A DNA stretch of 64,000 nt from Clostridiaceae bacterium (GTDB lineage: Bacteria > Bacillota > Clostridia > Lachnospirales > Lachnospiraceae). Below the pieces are notes generated by a model that saw only the letters and a program-made list of their open reading frames with translations, had not been told where the DNA came from and ran no database searches. This document shows, piece after piece, positions 17,117 through 25,813 of this stretch; position 1 is the first letter of the stretch, and the number at the start of each line of letters is the position of its first letter. The translations under genes and the position numbers were made by a program. The stretch spans positions 124,001-188,000 of the forward strand of contig CABJBA010000005.1 in the NCBI GenBank assembly GCA_902363735.1, read 5' to 3'.

Positions 17117-17530
17117 ATGCTGATACTGAAAAAAGATGATTATGATAAGCTGTTAAAGCATTGTCAGGAAGGGCTTCCCAATGAGGCCTGCGGCCTGATT
17201 GCAGGCCGCAGAGACGGAGAGGTCAAAACCATTGAAAAGGTGTATCTTCTCTCCAATGTAGATGAGAGCAGAGAACATTTTACCATGGACCCAAGAGAGC
17301 AGTTTGCTGCGGTAAAGGATGCCCGTAAAAACAATCTGGAGCTGCTGGGCAATTTCCACTCTCACCCGGAAACCCCATCCAGACCATCAGAGGAGGACAA
17401 ACGTCTTGCTCATGATTCTGCCAGTGAATATATGATTCTGTCGCTGATGGAGGAAGAAAATCCGGTTCTCAATTCGTTTCATATTGATAAGGATAAAAAC
17501 GTAAGCAGAAATGAAATAAAAGTAATTTAA
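17117..17530 (+). CDS. hcyD: JAMM/MPN+ metalloprotease HcyD (Mec+-like)
   Basis: 137 aa, a minimal JAMM domain. The zinc motif is complete: Glu23 in NEACG, and His81, His83, Ser91 and Asp94 in HSHPETPSRPSEED. Family members that act on ThiS-like carriers cut after the terminal Gly-Gly. Here it should have two jobs: remove Ala-Phe from HcyS, and cut the HcyS-homocysteine adduct to free homocysteine and recycle the carrier. It is the last gene of the operon, before a strong bidirectional terminator. Confidence 0.87.
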   Translation: MLILKKDDYDKLLKHCQEGLPNEACGLIAGRRDGEVKTIEKVYLLSNVDESREHFTMDPREQFAAVKDARKNNLELLGNFHSHPETPSRPSEEDKRLAHDSASEYMILSLMEEENPVLNSFHIDKDKNVSRNEIKVI

Positions 17531-17533
17531 TGA

Positions 17534-17580
17534 AATCAAGCGCCAAAAGCTTTTTTCTGCTTTTGGCGCTTGATTATTTT
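17534..17580. terminator. bidirectional terminator between hcyD and the lysR gene
   Basis: A perfect 17-bp stem: AATCAAGCGCCAAAAGC at 17534-17550 pairs with the sequence at 17559-17575, loop 8 nt, T runs on both strands. It serves both convergent units. Confidence 0.9.
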
Positions 17581-18440
17581 ATTAATTCAATAAAATTGAT
17601 GATATCGGGATTTAAGTATTTGTTCTGGTGATAGATGATGCGGTACTCCCGTTTAAATTCGACTCCTTTTATCTTTAATGGAATCAGGCTGCTGCTGCGG
17701 ATAAATTCTGTCAACATCCTCTCGGGAAGGATAGAGATTCCCAGGTTAGCCATAACCCCGTTGATAATAGCCGTTGTGCTGGTGCTTTCCAGCGCAGGCT
17801 TTAAGATAAAGTCCCGTACCATAAGGGTGGATTCTGCCAGTTCTCTGGTTCCGCTGTTTCTTTCCCTCAGGAGAAAGGCTTCCTCCCTCAAATCTTCAAG
17901 GGTCACCATTCCTTTAGAAGCCAGAGGGTTCAGGGGACTGCAGACCAGAACCAGCCTGTCATTTGTGAAAGGTTCTGCCATGATCTTATCGGAGTGGATA
18001 GAGCCTTCAATTAAAGCCAGATCCAGATTGTTTTCCAGCAGCATTTTTTCAATTATGTCTGAGCTGTCGATCTTTATATAGGGCATGGGAGCATGAAAGG
18101 TTTCCATGTAAGTTTTTATGTATCCGGGCATCAGACAGGTTCCTATGCTGATGCTGGAGCCGATCCGCAGGGGAGAAGGCCGTTTTTGTTTTTTAAAGTC
18201 ACTGTCCATTTCCTGATAAAGGGCTGTTATGTGGGAGGCATATTCATATAAATGATGGGCTTCATTTGTCTTTTGTATGCCCCGGCCCATGCGTTCAAAG
18301 AGTCTGACATGGTATTGGTTTTCCAGCTCCTTAATGGCAGCACTGACCGCAGGTTGGCTTAATTCCAGCTTTTTCGCTGCAGCAGTAACGCTTTCCTCTT
18401 TGTATACGGTAACAAAAATTATTAATGTTTTAATGGACAT
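17574..18440 (-). CDS. LysR family regulator, likely of sulfur metabolism
   Basis: 288 aa. The N-terminal HTH is SVTAAAKKLELSQPAVSAAIKELE, followed by a LysR substrate-binding domain. ATG at 18440 is set by GGAGG at 18446-18450; a start at 18506 would add 22 hydrophobic residues with no ribosome-binding site. It lies between the homocysteine operon and the sulfate uptake genes, like CysB/CysL/YtlI regulators. The dyads around CATATAAACATA have the T-N11-A form of LysR sites, and one lies just upstream of this gene, suggesting autoregulation. Effector unknown; O-acetylserine or O-acetylhomoserine are the usual ones in such systems. Confidence 0.82.
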   Translation of the reverse strand: MSIKTLIIFVTVYKEESVTAAAKKLELSQPAVSAAIKELENQYHVRLFERMGRGIQKTNEAHHLYEYASHITALYQEMDSDFKKQKRPSPLRIGSSISIGTCLMPGYIKTYMETFHAPMPYIKIDSSDIIEKMLLENNLDLALIEGSIHSDKIMAEPFTNDRLVLVCSPLNPLASKGMVTLEDLREEAFLLRERNSGTRELAESTLMVRDFILKPALESTSTTAIINGVMANLGISILPERMLTEFIRSSSLIPLKIKGVEFKREYRIIYHQNKYLNPDIINFIELIK

Positions 18441-18459
18441 AAAAACCTCCTGGATAATA

Positions 18460-18487
18460 CATATAAACATTAAGGAAATGTATGTAA
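18460..18487. promoter_or_regulatory. sulfur-regulon dyad upstream of lysR gene
   Basis: AAACATT-N9-TATGTAA at 18465-18487, with the left arm extended to CATATAAACATT from 18460. It is the weakest of four related sites and ends 20 bp from the lysR start, in the expected leader or core promoter. Confidence 0.6.
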
Positions 18488-18602
18488 TATAAAAGAATTT
18501 TATCACATACCATTGAAAAATACAATAACATATATTATTTATATGTAAATAGGAAATAAATAATAAAAGCTAGAATTGATTTTCAAATATATACATGTTC
18601 TG

Positions 18603-18631
18603 TTGACATTTAATAGGAATAATGTTAAACT
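18603..18631 (+). promoter_or_regulatory. promoter of the lacI-type gene and sulfate uptake genes
   Basis: TTGACA at 18603-18608 and TAAACT at 18626-18631, spacer 17. The full dyad at 18638-18670 lies just downstream, where a bound protein would block elongation or initiation. Another inverted repeat, ACATATA-N5-TATATGT, is at 18528-18546. Confidence 0.5.
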
Positions 18632-18637
18632 CACTAC

Positions 18638-18670
18638 CATATAAACATATTTATTAAGTATGTTTATATG
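18638..18670. promoter_or_regulatory. perfect 12-bp inverted repeat, main sulfur-regulon operator
   Basis: CATATAAACATA at 18638-18649 and TATGTTTATATG at 18659-18670 are exact reverse complements with a 9-bp spacer. Left arm and spacing match the sites at 13620 and 24031. It lies between the promoter at 18603 and the LacI-family start. Confidence 0.75.
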
Positions 18671-18706
18671 TAAGCAAAATTATTGAAATTGGGAGGAGGT
18701 GATTCC

Positions 18707-19783
18707 TTGTCCATTAAACAAATTGCAGAAAAAGCAGGAGTATCCCCGGCTACTGTTTCCAGGGTATTGAATACCCCTAATTATAAATGCTCTTCTCCGG
18801 AGCTCCGGGATAAAATATGGAAGATTGCCATGGATTTGAATTATACGCCCAATGAGTCTGCCCGGAATTTGAAAAAGGGACAGGTAAACGCGTGGGAAAA
18901 AACACATTATATTCAGGTAATCGTAACCAGAACCAATCAGGGAGGCACTGACCCTTTTTATACAGAACTATTACACGTGATTGAAAGTGAGATCCACAGG
19001 AATTTTTGTATTTTATCCAGCGTATTGTACATGCCGGTTTTTTCTGACAGCTGCGATAACAGGATTATGAACTGGGATAATGTGATAGGAAAGATGAAGG
19101 AAGAGGCAGGAGAAACATGTGACGGGTTGATTATAATTGGAAAATGTAATAAAGATGCACTTTTAAGATTGCGGGCAGCATATCCCAATCTTGTTTCTGT
19201 CAATCGGAATTCTACAAATTATGAAATAGATGAGATACTGTGCGATGGATATAAAATAGCAGTCACGGCAGTAGGACATCTGATCAGTCTGGGACATCGT
19301 AAAATCGGATATGTGGGGAACTGTCATGAGGAAGCCAGATATCAGGGGTATATACATACTTTAAGTAAAAATAACATCAGAATAGAACCGGATTATGTAA
19401 TTGAAACCGAACAAACGGAAAGAGAAGGCTATGAATGTATGCAGCGGTGGCTGCAGTCAGACCGTTGTCCAACAGGAATTTACTGTGCCAATGATATTAC
19501 TGCGGTAGGAATGCTTAAGTGTCTGCAGAAAAATAAGAAGCGGTATTTCGTGCCATCTGTTATTTCCAGTGATGACATTGAATGTGCACAGGATACAAAA
19601 CCTATGCTTACGACTGTAAATCTTCCAAAGGAAGATATGGGCAGGTTTGCATTGTATCTTTTGCTGGACCGGATTAAGGGAGGACATAAGGGAGTAATTC
19701 GAATAGAACTGGAAGGAAAGCTGATGATCCGTAACAGCTGTGTGCCCGTAGGAGAGAGCTATTGGAGTGATTATAGTATTTAG
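18707..19783 (+). CDS. LacI family transcriptional regulator
   Basis: 358 aa. The N-terminus reads (M)SIKQIAEKAGVSPATVSRVLN, a classic LacI HTH, followed by NYTPNESARNL as hinge and a periplasmic-binding-like effector domain. TTG 18707 is used because GGGAGGAGG at 18691-18699 is well spaced; TTG 18683 has no site. It is divergent from the LysR gene and 38 bp upstream of cysT, so it is probably co-transcribed with the sulfate importer. LacI proteins usually sense sugars or nucleotides; a sulfur-related ligand is inference from position only. Confidence 0.82.
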   Translation: MSIKQIAEKAGVSPATVSRVLNTPNYKCSSPELRDKIWKIAMDLNYTPNESARNLKKGQVNAWEKTHYIQVIVTRTNQGGTDPFYTELLHVIESEIHRNFCILSSVLYMPVFSDSCDNRIMNWDNVIGKMKEEAGETCDGLIIIGKCNKDALLRLRAAYPNLVSVNRNSTNYEIDEILCDGYKIAVTAVGHLISLGHRKIGYVGNCHEEARYQGYIHTLSKNNIRIEPDYVIETEQTEREGYECMQRWLQSDRCPTGIYCANDITAVGMLKCLQKNKKRYFVPSVISSDDIECAQDTKPMLTTVNLPKEDMGRFALYLLLDRIKGGHKGVIRIELEGKLMIRNSCVPVGESYWSDYSI

Positions 19784-19821
19784 CGTAGAAACAAAAAGTA
19801 TAACATTGAGGAGCCGGTGAA

Positions 19822-20670
19822 ATGAAAAAAGCAGCAAAGAAAAGAAAGAAGAAAAGGGTAATACCGGGATTTGGAATATCACTTGGAATTACAGTCAGTA
19901 TGCTGGGATTTATCGTATTAATTCCGCTTTGCTCTCTGGTGATTTTTTCTGCAAATTTATCCTTTGGGGAGTTTGTCCAGGTAATTACAAGACCAAGGGT
20001 TTTGTCCAGCTATTATGTGAGTTTTAAGACAGCTTTTATCGCAGCAGTTATTGATGCGGTTATGGGGATGATTATGGCATGGGTATTGGTTCGCTATGAG
20101 TTTCCGGGTAAAAAAATCATGAATGGAATTATTGAACTGCCTTTTGCTCTGCCAACGGCAGTAGCAGGTATTTCACTTACTCACTTAACGACTGCAAATG
20201 GTTGGATTGGAAGCATTTTTGATGGATTTGGCATTAAAATTGCATACACAAGGATCGGTATAACCGTTGCTTTAGTGTTTATTGGTATTCCATTTGTTGT
20301 AAGAGCTGTGCAGCCAGTGTTGGAGAAGATTGACATACAGTACGAGGAAGCTGCCAATATTTTGGGTGCTAATCCGAGGCAGACCATGATGCACGTGATT
20401 TTCCCGGAAATTCTCCCGGCGTTGATCGGCGGTTTTACCTTATCTTTTGCAAGAGGCTTAGGCGAATATGGCAGCGTTGTTTTTATTGCAGGGAATCAGC
20501 CGTATAAGACCGAAATTGCCCCGCTTATGATTATGTCTGAATTACAGGAATATGATTATGCCAGTGCTACCTCAATTGCTCTTGTCATGCTACTTGTGGC
20601 GTTTATTATTTTGTTTGTGAATGCGTTATTGCAAAGCAGAACCTCAAAAATTATCAGTGGTATCTCATAA
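19822..20670 (+). CDS. cysT: sulfate ABC transporter permease CysT (CysU)
   Basis: 282 aa. A basic N-terminus precedes six membrane segments. The CysT pattern includes ELPFALPTAVAGISLTHL near residue 105 and the EAA loop DIQYEEAANILGANPRQTMMHVIFP near 175, then RGLGEYGSVVFIAGN. With CysW it forms the sulfate/thiosulfate channel. RBS GAGGAG precedes ATG 19822. Confidence 0.9.
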   Translation: MKKAAKKRKKKRVIPGFGISLGITVSMLGFIVLIPLCSLVIFSANLSFGEFVQVITRPRVLSSYYVSFKTAFIAAVIDAVMGMIMAWVLVRYEFPGKKIMNGIIELPFALPTAVAGISLTHLTTANGWIGSIFDGFGIKIAYTRIGITVALVFIGIPFVVRAVQPVLEKIDIQYEEAANILGANPRQTMMHVIFPEILPALIGGFTLSFARGLGEYGSVVFIAGNQPYKTEIAPLMIMSELQEYDYASATSIALVMLLVAFIILFVNALLQSRTSKIISGIS

Positions 20671-20693
20671 GATATAAACAAGGAGAAGCAATT

Positions 20694-21530
20694 ATGGAGA
20701 TTAGAAAAAACAGCGGACCAGTCAAATGGATTTTTATCGGAATTAGTGTTTTATTTCTAGTGACAATGTTAATCCTGCCGCTTATCTATGTAATGTCCAC
20801 AGCATTCAGTGAAGGAATATCAGCATTCAGCCATACCGTAAAAGACAAATATGCTCTTAAGGCAATTTGGCTGACTGTAAAGGTAACACTGATTACTCTG
20901 GGTATTAATATAGTATTCGGACTGTTTGCATCATGGAGTATCACACGATTCCAGTTTTATGGAAAAAAAGTAGTTTCAACTTTAATTGATCTGCCCCTTA
21001 CGGTATCTCCCATTATTGCCGGTTTAATCTATGTGTTGACCTTTGGGCGGCAAAGTTTTTTATATCCACTTCTGCAGGAGGCTAATATTACTATTATATT
21101 TGCAGTTCCTGGCATTGTACTGGCAACCATTTTTGTTACATTTCCGTTTGTTTCCAGAGAAATCATCCCTGTTTTGAATTCAATTGGTACGGATGAAGAA
21201 GAAGCGGCAGCTTTAATGGGAGCAAATGGGTTTACCATTTTTTTTGAAATTACCCTGCCTCATATCAAATGGGCTTTACTGTATGGAATCGTCCTCTGTG
21301 CAGCAAGAGCAATGGGAGAATTTGGGGCTGTGTCTGTTTTATCCGGGCACCTTAGAGGAAAAACAAACACAATGCCGTTATATATCGAACTGCTTTATCA
21401 AGGCTATGATTTTACGGGGGCCTTTGCGGTGTCAGCGATTCTTGTGTTTATGGCCGTTGTTATTTTGATTTTGCGCAGTATATTGGAAAGTAAAGGGAAG
21501 GGAAGTATTGAAAATGGAAAACCAGAATGA
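20694..21530 (+). CDS. cysW: sulfate ABC transporter permease CysW
   Basis: 278 aa, six hydrophobic segments. The features are LIDLPLTVSPIIAGLIYVL near 100, EEEAAALMGANGFTIFFEITLPHIKW as the EAA loop near 170-195 and ARAMGEFGAVSVLSGHLRG, all typical of CysW. It starts 23 bp after cysT with AAGGAG. The end overlaps cysA. Confidence 0.9.
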   Translation: MEIRKNSGPVKWIFIGISVLFLVTMLILPLIYVMSTAFSEGISAFSHTVKDKYALKAIWLTVKVTLITLGINIVFGLFASWSITRFQFYGKKVVSTLIDLPLTVSPIIAGLIYVLTFGRQSFLYPLLQEANITIIFAVPGIVLATIFVTFPFVSREIIPVLNSIGTDEEEAAALMGANGFTIFFEITLPHIKWALLYGIVLCAARAMGEFGAVSVLSGHLRGKTNTMPLYIELLYQGYDFTGAFAVSAILVFMAVVILILRSILESKGKGSIENGKPE

Positions 21531-22596
21531 AAATTATATTAAGCTGAGTAATATTAACAAGTTTTTTGGACAATACAAAGCCTCAGATGATGTTAGTTTT
21601 GAAATAAAAAAAGGAAGACTAGTAGCACTCTTAGGCCCCAGCGGAAGCGGAAAAACTACCATACTCCGGATGATCGCAGGTCTTGAAACTGCTGACTCCG
21701 GAGACATCTACATTGATGGTAAACTGGTTAATGATGTGGAGGCAAGTAAGCGCGGAATTGGATTTGTATTCCAAAATTATGCCCTGTTTCGCTATAAGAC
21801 AGTGTATGATAACATTGCGTTCGGACTCAAAGTAAATAAATGGGAAAAGGGAGAAATTAAGGCCCGTGTAGAAGAATTGATAGAATTAGTTGGTTTAAAG
21901 GGATTAGAAAAAAGATATCCCAACCAATTATCAGGCGGTCAGCGTCAAAGAGTTGCATTTGCAAGAGCACTTGCTCCCAATCCGGCTGTTTTGCTGCTTG
22001 ATGAACCTTTTGCAGCCATTGATGCGAAAGTAAGACAGGAGTTACGGAGCTGGCTTCGTGAGATGATTGATAAGGTGGGGATAACCAGTATTTTCGTTAC
22101 TCATGACCAGGAAGAAGCAATTGAAGTAGCAGATGAAATCATCATAACAAATATGGGAAGGGTGGAGCAGATCGGTTCTCCTCAGGAAATCTACCGTAAT
22201 CCAAGGACAGCTTTTGCTGCTGAGTTTATGGGACAGCCAACGAAGATTGGCCAGATTAACCAGCTGAAGGGATTTGAGCAGCTGGCAGATTCCACTCATG
22301 CAATCCTACGGCCCGAAAATATTGCAGTCACTAAACTGTCGGAACGTGTGAAGTACAGTTCTTCGGTAGAAGAGGGTATCATTGATAGGATTTTATTCAG
22401 AGGAAAAGAAATCGAACTGACCGTGAGAGTCAATGATAATGTACTGAAGGGAACACGGCAGATCGAAGCGGTTCCCATTGTAAAAGGAGAAAAAGTGAAT
22501 GTCTGTGTCTTCCGTGCGTTTACATATGAAGATGCTGGTTTTGTCCGGCCTGTCTGGAATGCAAATATTGAGGCCGAGGAATCAGTAGTTATTTAA
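21514..22596 (+). CDS. cysA: sulfate ABC transporter ATP-binding protein CysA
   Basis: 360 aa. Walker A is GPSGSGKTT, the Q-loop is FVFQNYALF, the signature is LSGGQRQRVA and Walker B is LLLDEPFAAID, with VTHDQEEA as the H-loop region. The C-terminal third is a TOBE-like domain, as in CysA/PotA. ATG 21514 sits 8-9 bp after GGGAAGGGAAG; TTG 21508 is too close to it. The gene overlaps the cysW end. Confidence 0.9.
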   Translation: MENQNENYIKLSNINKFFGQYKASDDVSFEIKKGRLVALLGPSGSGKTTILRMIAGLETADSGDIYIDGKLVNDVEASKRGIGFVFQNYALFRYKTVYDNIAFGLKVNKWEKGEIKARVEELIELVGLKGLEKRYPNQLSGGQRQRVAFARALAPNPAVLLLDEPFAAIDAKVRQELRSWLREMIDKVGITSIFVTHDQEEAIEVADEIIITNMGRVEQIGSPQEIYRNPRTAFAAEFMGQPTKIGQINQLKGFEQLADSTHAILRPENIAVTKLSERVKYSSSVEEGIIDRILFRGKEIELTVRVNDNVLKGTRQIEAVPIVKGEKVNVCVFRAFTYEDAGFVRPVWNANIEAEESVVI

Positions 22597-22813
22597 TTGA
22601 AAGGTTTTCCGGAAGGTCAGCGGCTGATAACGATTTCATAAAACTTGTTTTTGTAGTGAAATAACCTTTGAAATATTGGAAAAAGAGGCTGTTTTAACAG
22701 GTGTTTTGGGGATAAATGAATACGTTTTCAGATTTGTGGTTTGAAACAAAAAGAAAAATTTGTTAACATTCATTTAACAAAAACCCAATATACAAAATAA
22801 AGAGGAGAAGTTT

Positions 22814-23923
22814 ATGAAAAAAAATTTAATATCAGCATTAATCATTGGAGTATTGAGTTTCAGCCTTGCCGGCTGCGGGGCATCAAAAAATACACCAGAG
22901 AATACAACGGCTTCAGCAGGAACAAAAGTAACGGAAGCAAATAAGCAGGAAGCGGTTGAGATTACCAACGTATCCTATGATCCCACCAGGGAACTGTACA
23001 CCTTCTATAATGAATTATTTGCAGAATACTGGAAAGACAAGACAGGGCAGGAAGTAGATATTGTTCAGTCTCACGGCGGATCTGGTAAACAGGCACTTGA
23101 GGTTGCCAATGGACTTGAAGCAGATGTGGTTACCTTAGCACTTGAAGGCGACATAGATGCTGTTGTAAATGCGGGTTTAATTGAACCTGGTTATACAAGC
23201 GAATTTGATTTAGACAGTTCACCATATACATCGACAATTGTTTTTCTGGTAAGAAAAGGAAATCCAAAAAACATTCAGGATTGGGATGATTTATTGGAAG
23301 AGGGAGTAGGAGTCATTACTCCAAACCCGAAAACCTCAGGCGGTGCAAGGTGGAACTACCTTGCAGCATGGTATTACTTTGAAAATCAAGGATTGGCTGA
23401 GAATGAGATTACTGAAAATATCAAGAAGTTATATTCAAATGTTCTGGTACTTGACTCTGGGGCAAGAGGGTCAACAACAACCTTTACGGAGAACGGACAG
23501 GGAGATGTACTTCTTGCATGGGAAAACGAGGCGTTTCTGTCCCTGAAGGAAGATCCGGGTTCCTATGAAATTGTTGTTCCATCCGTATCGATTCTTTGCC
23601 AGCCAACAGTTGCAATCGTAGATGAGATTGTAGATAAGCGTGGAACGAGGGATGTTGCAACAGAGTACTTAAGTTATCTGTATTCCGACGAAGCACAGAA
23701 GCTTGAAGCAGCAAATTTTTACCGCCCATCAAATCAGGATATTTTGAACAGCTATAAATATGCAGCAGAAACCAATACAATTACAGAGCTTCCCACTGAC
23801 GGAAAATGGATTATCACAAATGTTAATTTGACAGATATCGGCCACTTTGGGGGTTGGAGTGAAACCATGAAAAAGCATTTTGTAGATGGTGGTTTATTTG
23901 ACAGTGTTTACGAAGTAAAATAG
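22814..23923 (+). CDS. sbp: sulfate-binding lipoprotein
   Basis: 369 aa. Lipoprotein signal peptide with LAGC and Cys at about residue 21. The mature protein carries the sulfate-binding-protein patterns SYDPTRELYTFYNELF, QSHGGSGKQALEVANGLEADVVTLAL and NPKTSGGARWNYLAAW. It delivers sulfate or thiosulfate to CysT/CysW/CysA. Having the binding protein last, after a 217-bp gap, is unusual. The gap shows no sulfur dyad, only the repeat TTGTTAA-N7-TTAACAA at 22761-22781. Confidence 0.92.
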   Translation: MKKNLISALIIGVLSFSLAGCGASKNTPENTTASAGTKVTEANKQEAVEITNVSYDPTRELYTFYNELFAEYWKDKTGQEVDIVQSHGGSGKQALEVANGLEADVVTLALEGDIDAVVNAGLIEPGYTSEFDLDSSPYTSTIVFLVRKGNPKNIQDWDDLLEEGVGVITPNPKTSGGARWNYLAAWYYFENQGLAENEITENIKKLYSNVLVLDSGARGSTTTFTENGQGDVLLAWENEAFLSLKEDPGSYEIVVPSVSILCQPTVAIVDEIVDKRGTRDVATEYLSYLYSDEAQKLEAANFYRPSNQDILNSYKYAAETNTITELPTDGKWIITNVNLTDIGHFGGWSETMKKHFVDGGLFDSVYEVK

Positions 23924-23950
23924 CAGTACAAAATAAATATCAGGAATAAT

Positions 23951-23991
23951 TAAGAGTGGATTATACAGAAATGTGTGGTCTGCTCTTTTTA
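23951..23991 (+). terminator. weak intrinsic terminator after sbp
   Basis: AAGAGTGGA pairs imperfectly with TCTGCTCTT, followed by TTTT. Confidence 0.4.
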
Positions 23992-24030
23992 TGATATGTT
24001 TCTATTGATTCATAACTTTTTCAGGAATAA

Positions 24031-24071
24031 CATATAAACATATTGACAAACTATGTTAATAGGGATAAAAT
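24031..24071 (+). promoter_or_regulatory. apr-cysDN promoter with sulfur-regulon dyad
   Basis: TTGACA at 24043-24048 and TAAAAT at 24066-24071, spacer 17. AAACATA-N9-TATGTTA at 24036-24058 covers the -35, and the left arm runs as CATATAAACATA from 24031. Arrangement is identical to that at 13620-13660. Confidence 0.75.
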
Positions 24072-24115
24072 AACAATACATAAAATCAACAGGGTTTGAA
24101 AGCAGGGGACTGAAT

Positions 24116-25813
24116 ATGAGTGAAAAAATAATACATGAGATTATCACCGCAGATGTGCTCATCATAGGAGGCGGTACAGCAGGCTGCTACGGAGCTCTGA
24201 CACTCAGCAGGAATTCAGATTTAAAGGTGGTCATTGCTGAGAAAGCCAATATAAAAAGAAGCGGCTGTCTTGCAGCCGGTGTCAACGCCATTAACGCATA
24301 CATCGTAGAGGGAAGAACCCCTCAGGATTATGCGGACTATGCAGCAAAGGATGCAGGGGGAATTGTCAGACATGATTTGCTTTTATCAGCGGCAGAGCGG
24401 TTTAACCAGGTGACTGCTGAGATGGAAAAGCTGGGGCTGGTGATATTAAAAGATGAAAAAGGAAGATATGCTGCAAGAGGAAACCGGAACATAAAAATCA
24501 ACGGTGAAAATTTCAAGCCAATACTGGCAAAGGCCGTCCATGCTGCAAAGAATGTGACGGTTTTAAACAATGTGAATATAACAGATTTGCTGGTTCATGA
24601 CAACCGGGTGGAAGGAGCCGTAGGTTTTCATATGACAGAAAATACAGCCTATGAAATCCGGGCCAGAGCAGTTTTAGTATCAACCGGAGGAGCAGCCGGC
24701 CTGTATAAGCCCAATAATCCGGGTTTTTCACGCCATAAGATGTGGTATCCTCCTTTTAACACCGGAGCAGGTTATGCCATGGGAATCCGCGGGGGAGCAG
24801 AGATGACTTCTTTTGAAATGCGCTTCATTGCCCTGCGGTGCAAAGATACCATTGCCCCCACCGGAACAATTGCCCAGGGGGTAGGGGCAAAACAGGTCAA
24901 TTCCAGGGGAGAGGTTTATGAGGAAAAGTACGGTCTTACCACAAGTGAGAGGGTTTATGGAACCGTAAAGGAAAACCAGCTTGGAAACGGGCCGTGTTAT
25001 CTTCAGACCAAAGGAATCAGCCGGGAAAAGGATGAAGAACTTTTAAGAGCCTATTTAAATATGGCTCCCAGCCAGACCTTGAGGTGGATTGAAAGCGGAA
25101 AAAATCCAGGCGAAGACGATGTGGAAATAGCAGGAACAGAGCCATATATTGTAGGCGGACACACGGCCAGCGGCTACTGGGTCAATACCAGCAGGGAAAC
25201 CACGGTCAAAGGCCTGTATGCGGCAGGTGATGTGGCAGGAGGATGTCCTCAGAAGTATGTGACCGGAGCTCTTGCTGAGGGAGAGATTGCAGCCATGGAT
25301 ATGATCAGGAAGCTGGGAAAGGAAAACATTGACAGAGAGATTCCAGCTGCTGTCAGCCAATATGCAAAAGAAAAGATTAAAGAGTATGAAACAATATTAA
25401 ATAATCCTCTTTCCCGCTTCTCCCAGGAAGCCCTGGAAGAAGCCATGCAAAAGACTATGGATGAATATGCAGGCGGAATTTCGGTTAATTACCAGTTTAA
25501 CGAAAAGCAACTGAAGATGGCTGATGAGAACATCACCCGGCTGCTGAAACTGGCAGAGCATATGAACGCTTCTGACATGCATGAGTTGATGTTCGTATAC
25601 GAACTGAGAGAACGGCTGGAGGTGTGCCGGTCTGTAATCGCCCATCTGTTTTACCGTAAAGAAACCAGATGGCATTCCTTTAATGAAAACCTGGATTACA
25701 GGGAGCCCCGGGAGGAATATTTCGGATATGTGAATTCAAAGCTTGTAAATGGAGAACTTAGCCTGAGCTTAAAAAGCATTGTGAGGGAGGCGGAGTATGA
25801 GCATCAGAATTGA
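24116..25813 (+). CDS. aprA: adenylylsulfate (APS) reductase alpha subunit
   Basis: 565 aa FAD enzyme of the fumarate reductase/AprA family. The FAD loop GGGTAGCYGALTL is at about 17-29, RSGCLAAGVNAINAY near 50, and AGDVAGGCPQKYVTGALAEGEIAA near 375. It reduces APS to sulfite and AMP with electrons from the small iron-sulfur partner encoded next. It is shorter than the dissimilatory AprA of sulfate reducers (about 650 aa). Linkage to cysD and cysN and to sulfate uptake points to assimilation. Its 3' end overlaps the partner gene by 17 bp. Confidence 0.88.
   Translation: MSEKIIHEIITADVLIIGGGTAGCYGALTLSRNSDLKVVIAEKANIKRSGCLAAGVNAINAYIVEGRTPQDYADYAAKDAGGIVRHDLLLSAAERFNQVTAEMEKLGLVILKDEKGRYAARGNRNIKINGENFKPILAKAVHAAKNVTVLNNVNITDLLVHDNRVEGAVGFHMTENTAYEIRARAVLVSTGGAAGLYKPNNPGFSRHKMWYPPFNTGAGYAMGIRGGAEMTSFEMRFIALRCKDTIAPTGTIAQGVGAKQVNSRGEVYEEKYGLTTSERVYGTVKENQLGNGPCYLQTKGISREKDEELLRAYLNMAPSQTLRWIESGKNPGEDDVEIAGTEPYIVGGHTASGYWVNTSRETTVKGLYAAGDVAGGCPQKYVTGALAEGEIAAMDMIRKLGKENIDREIPAAVSQYAKEKIKEYETILNNPLSRFSQEALEEAMQKTMDEYAGGISVNYQFNEKQLKMADENITRLLKLAEHMNASDMHELMFVYELRERLEVCRSVIAHLFYRKETRWHSFNENLDYREPREEYFGYVNSKLVNGELSLSLKSIVREAEYEHQN

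Noticed and set aside
22761..22781. TTGTTAA-N7-TTAACAA as sulfur operator before sbp
   Set aside because: Sequence does not match the CATATAAACATA dyad; kept only as a remark.
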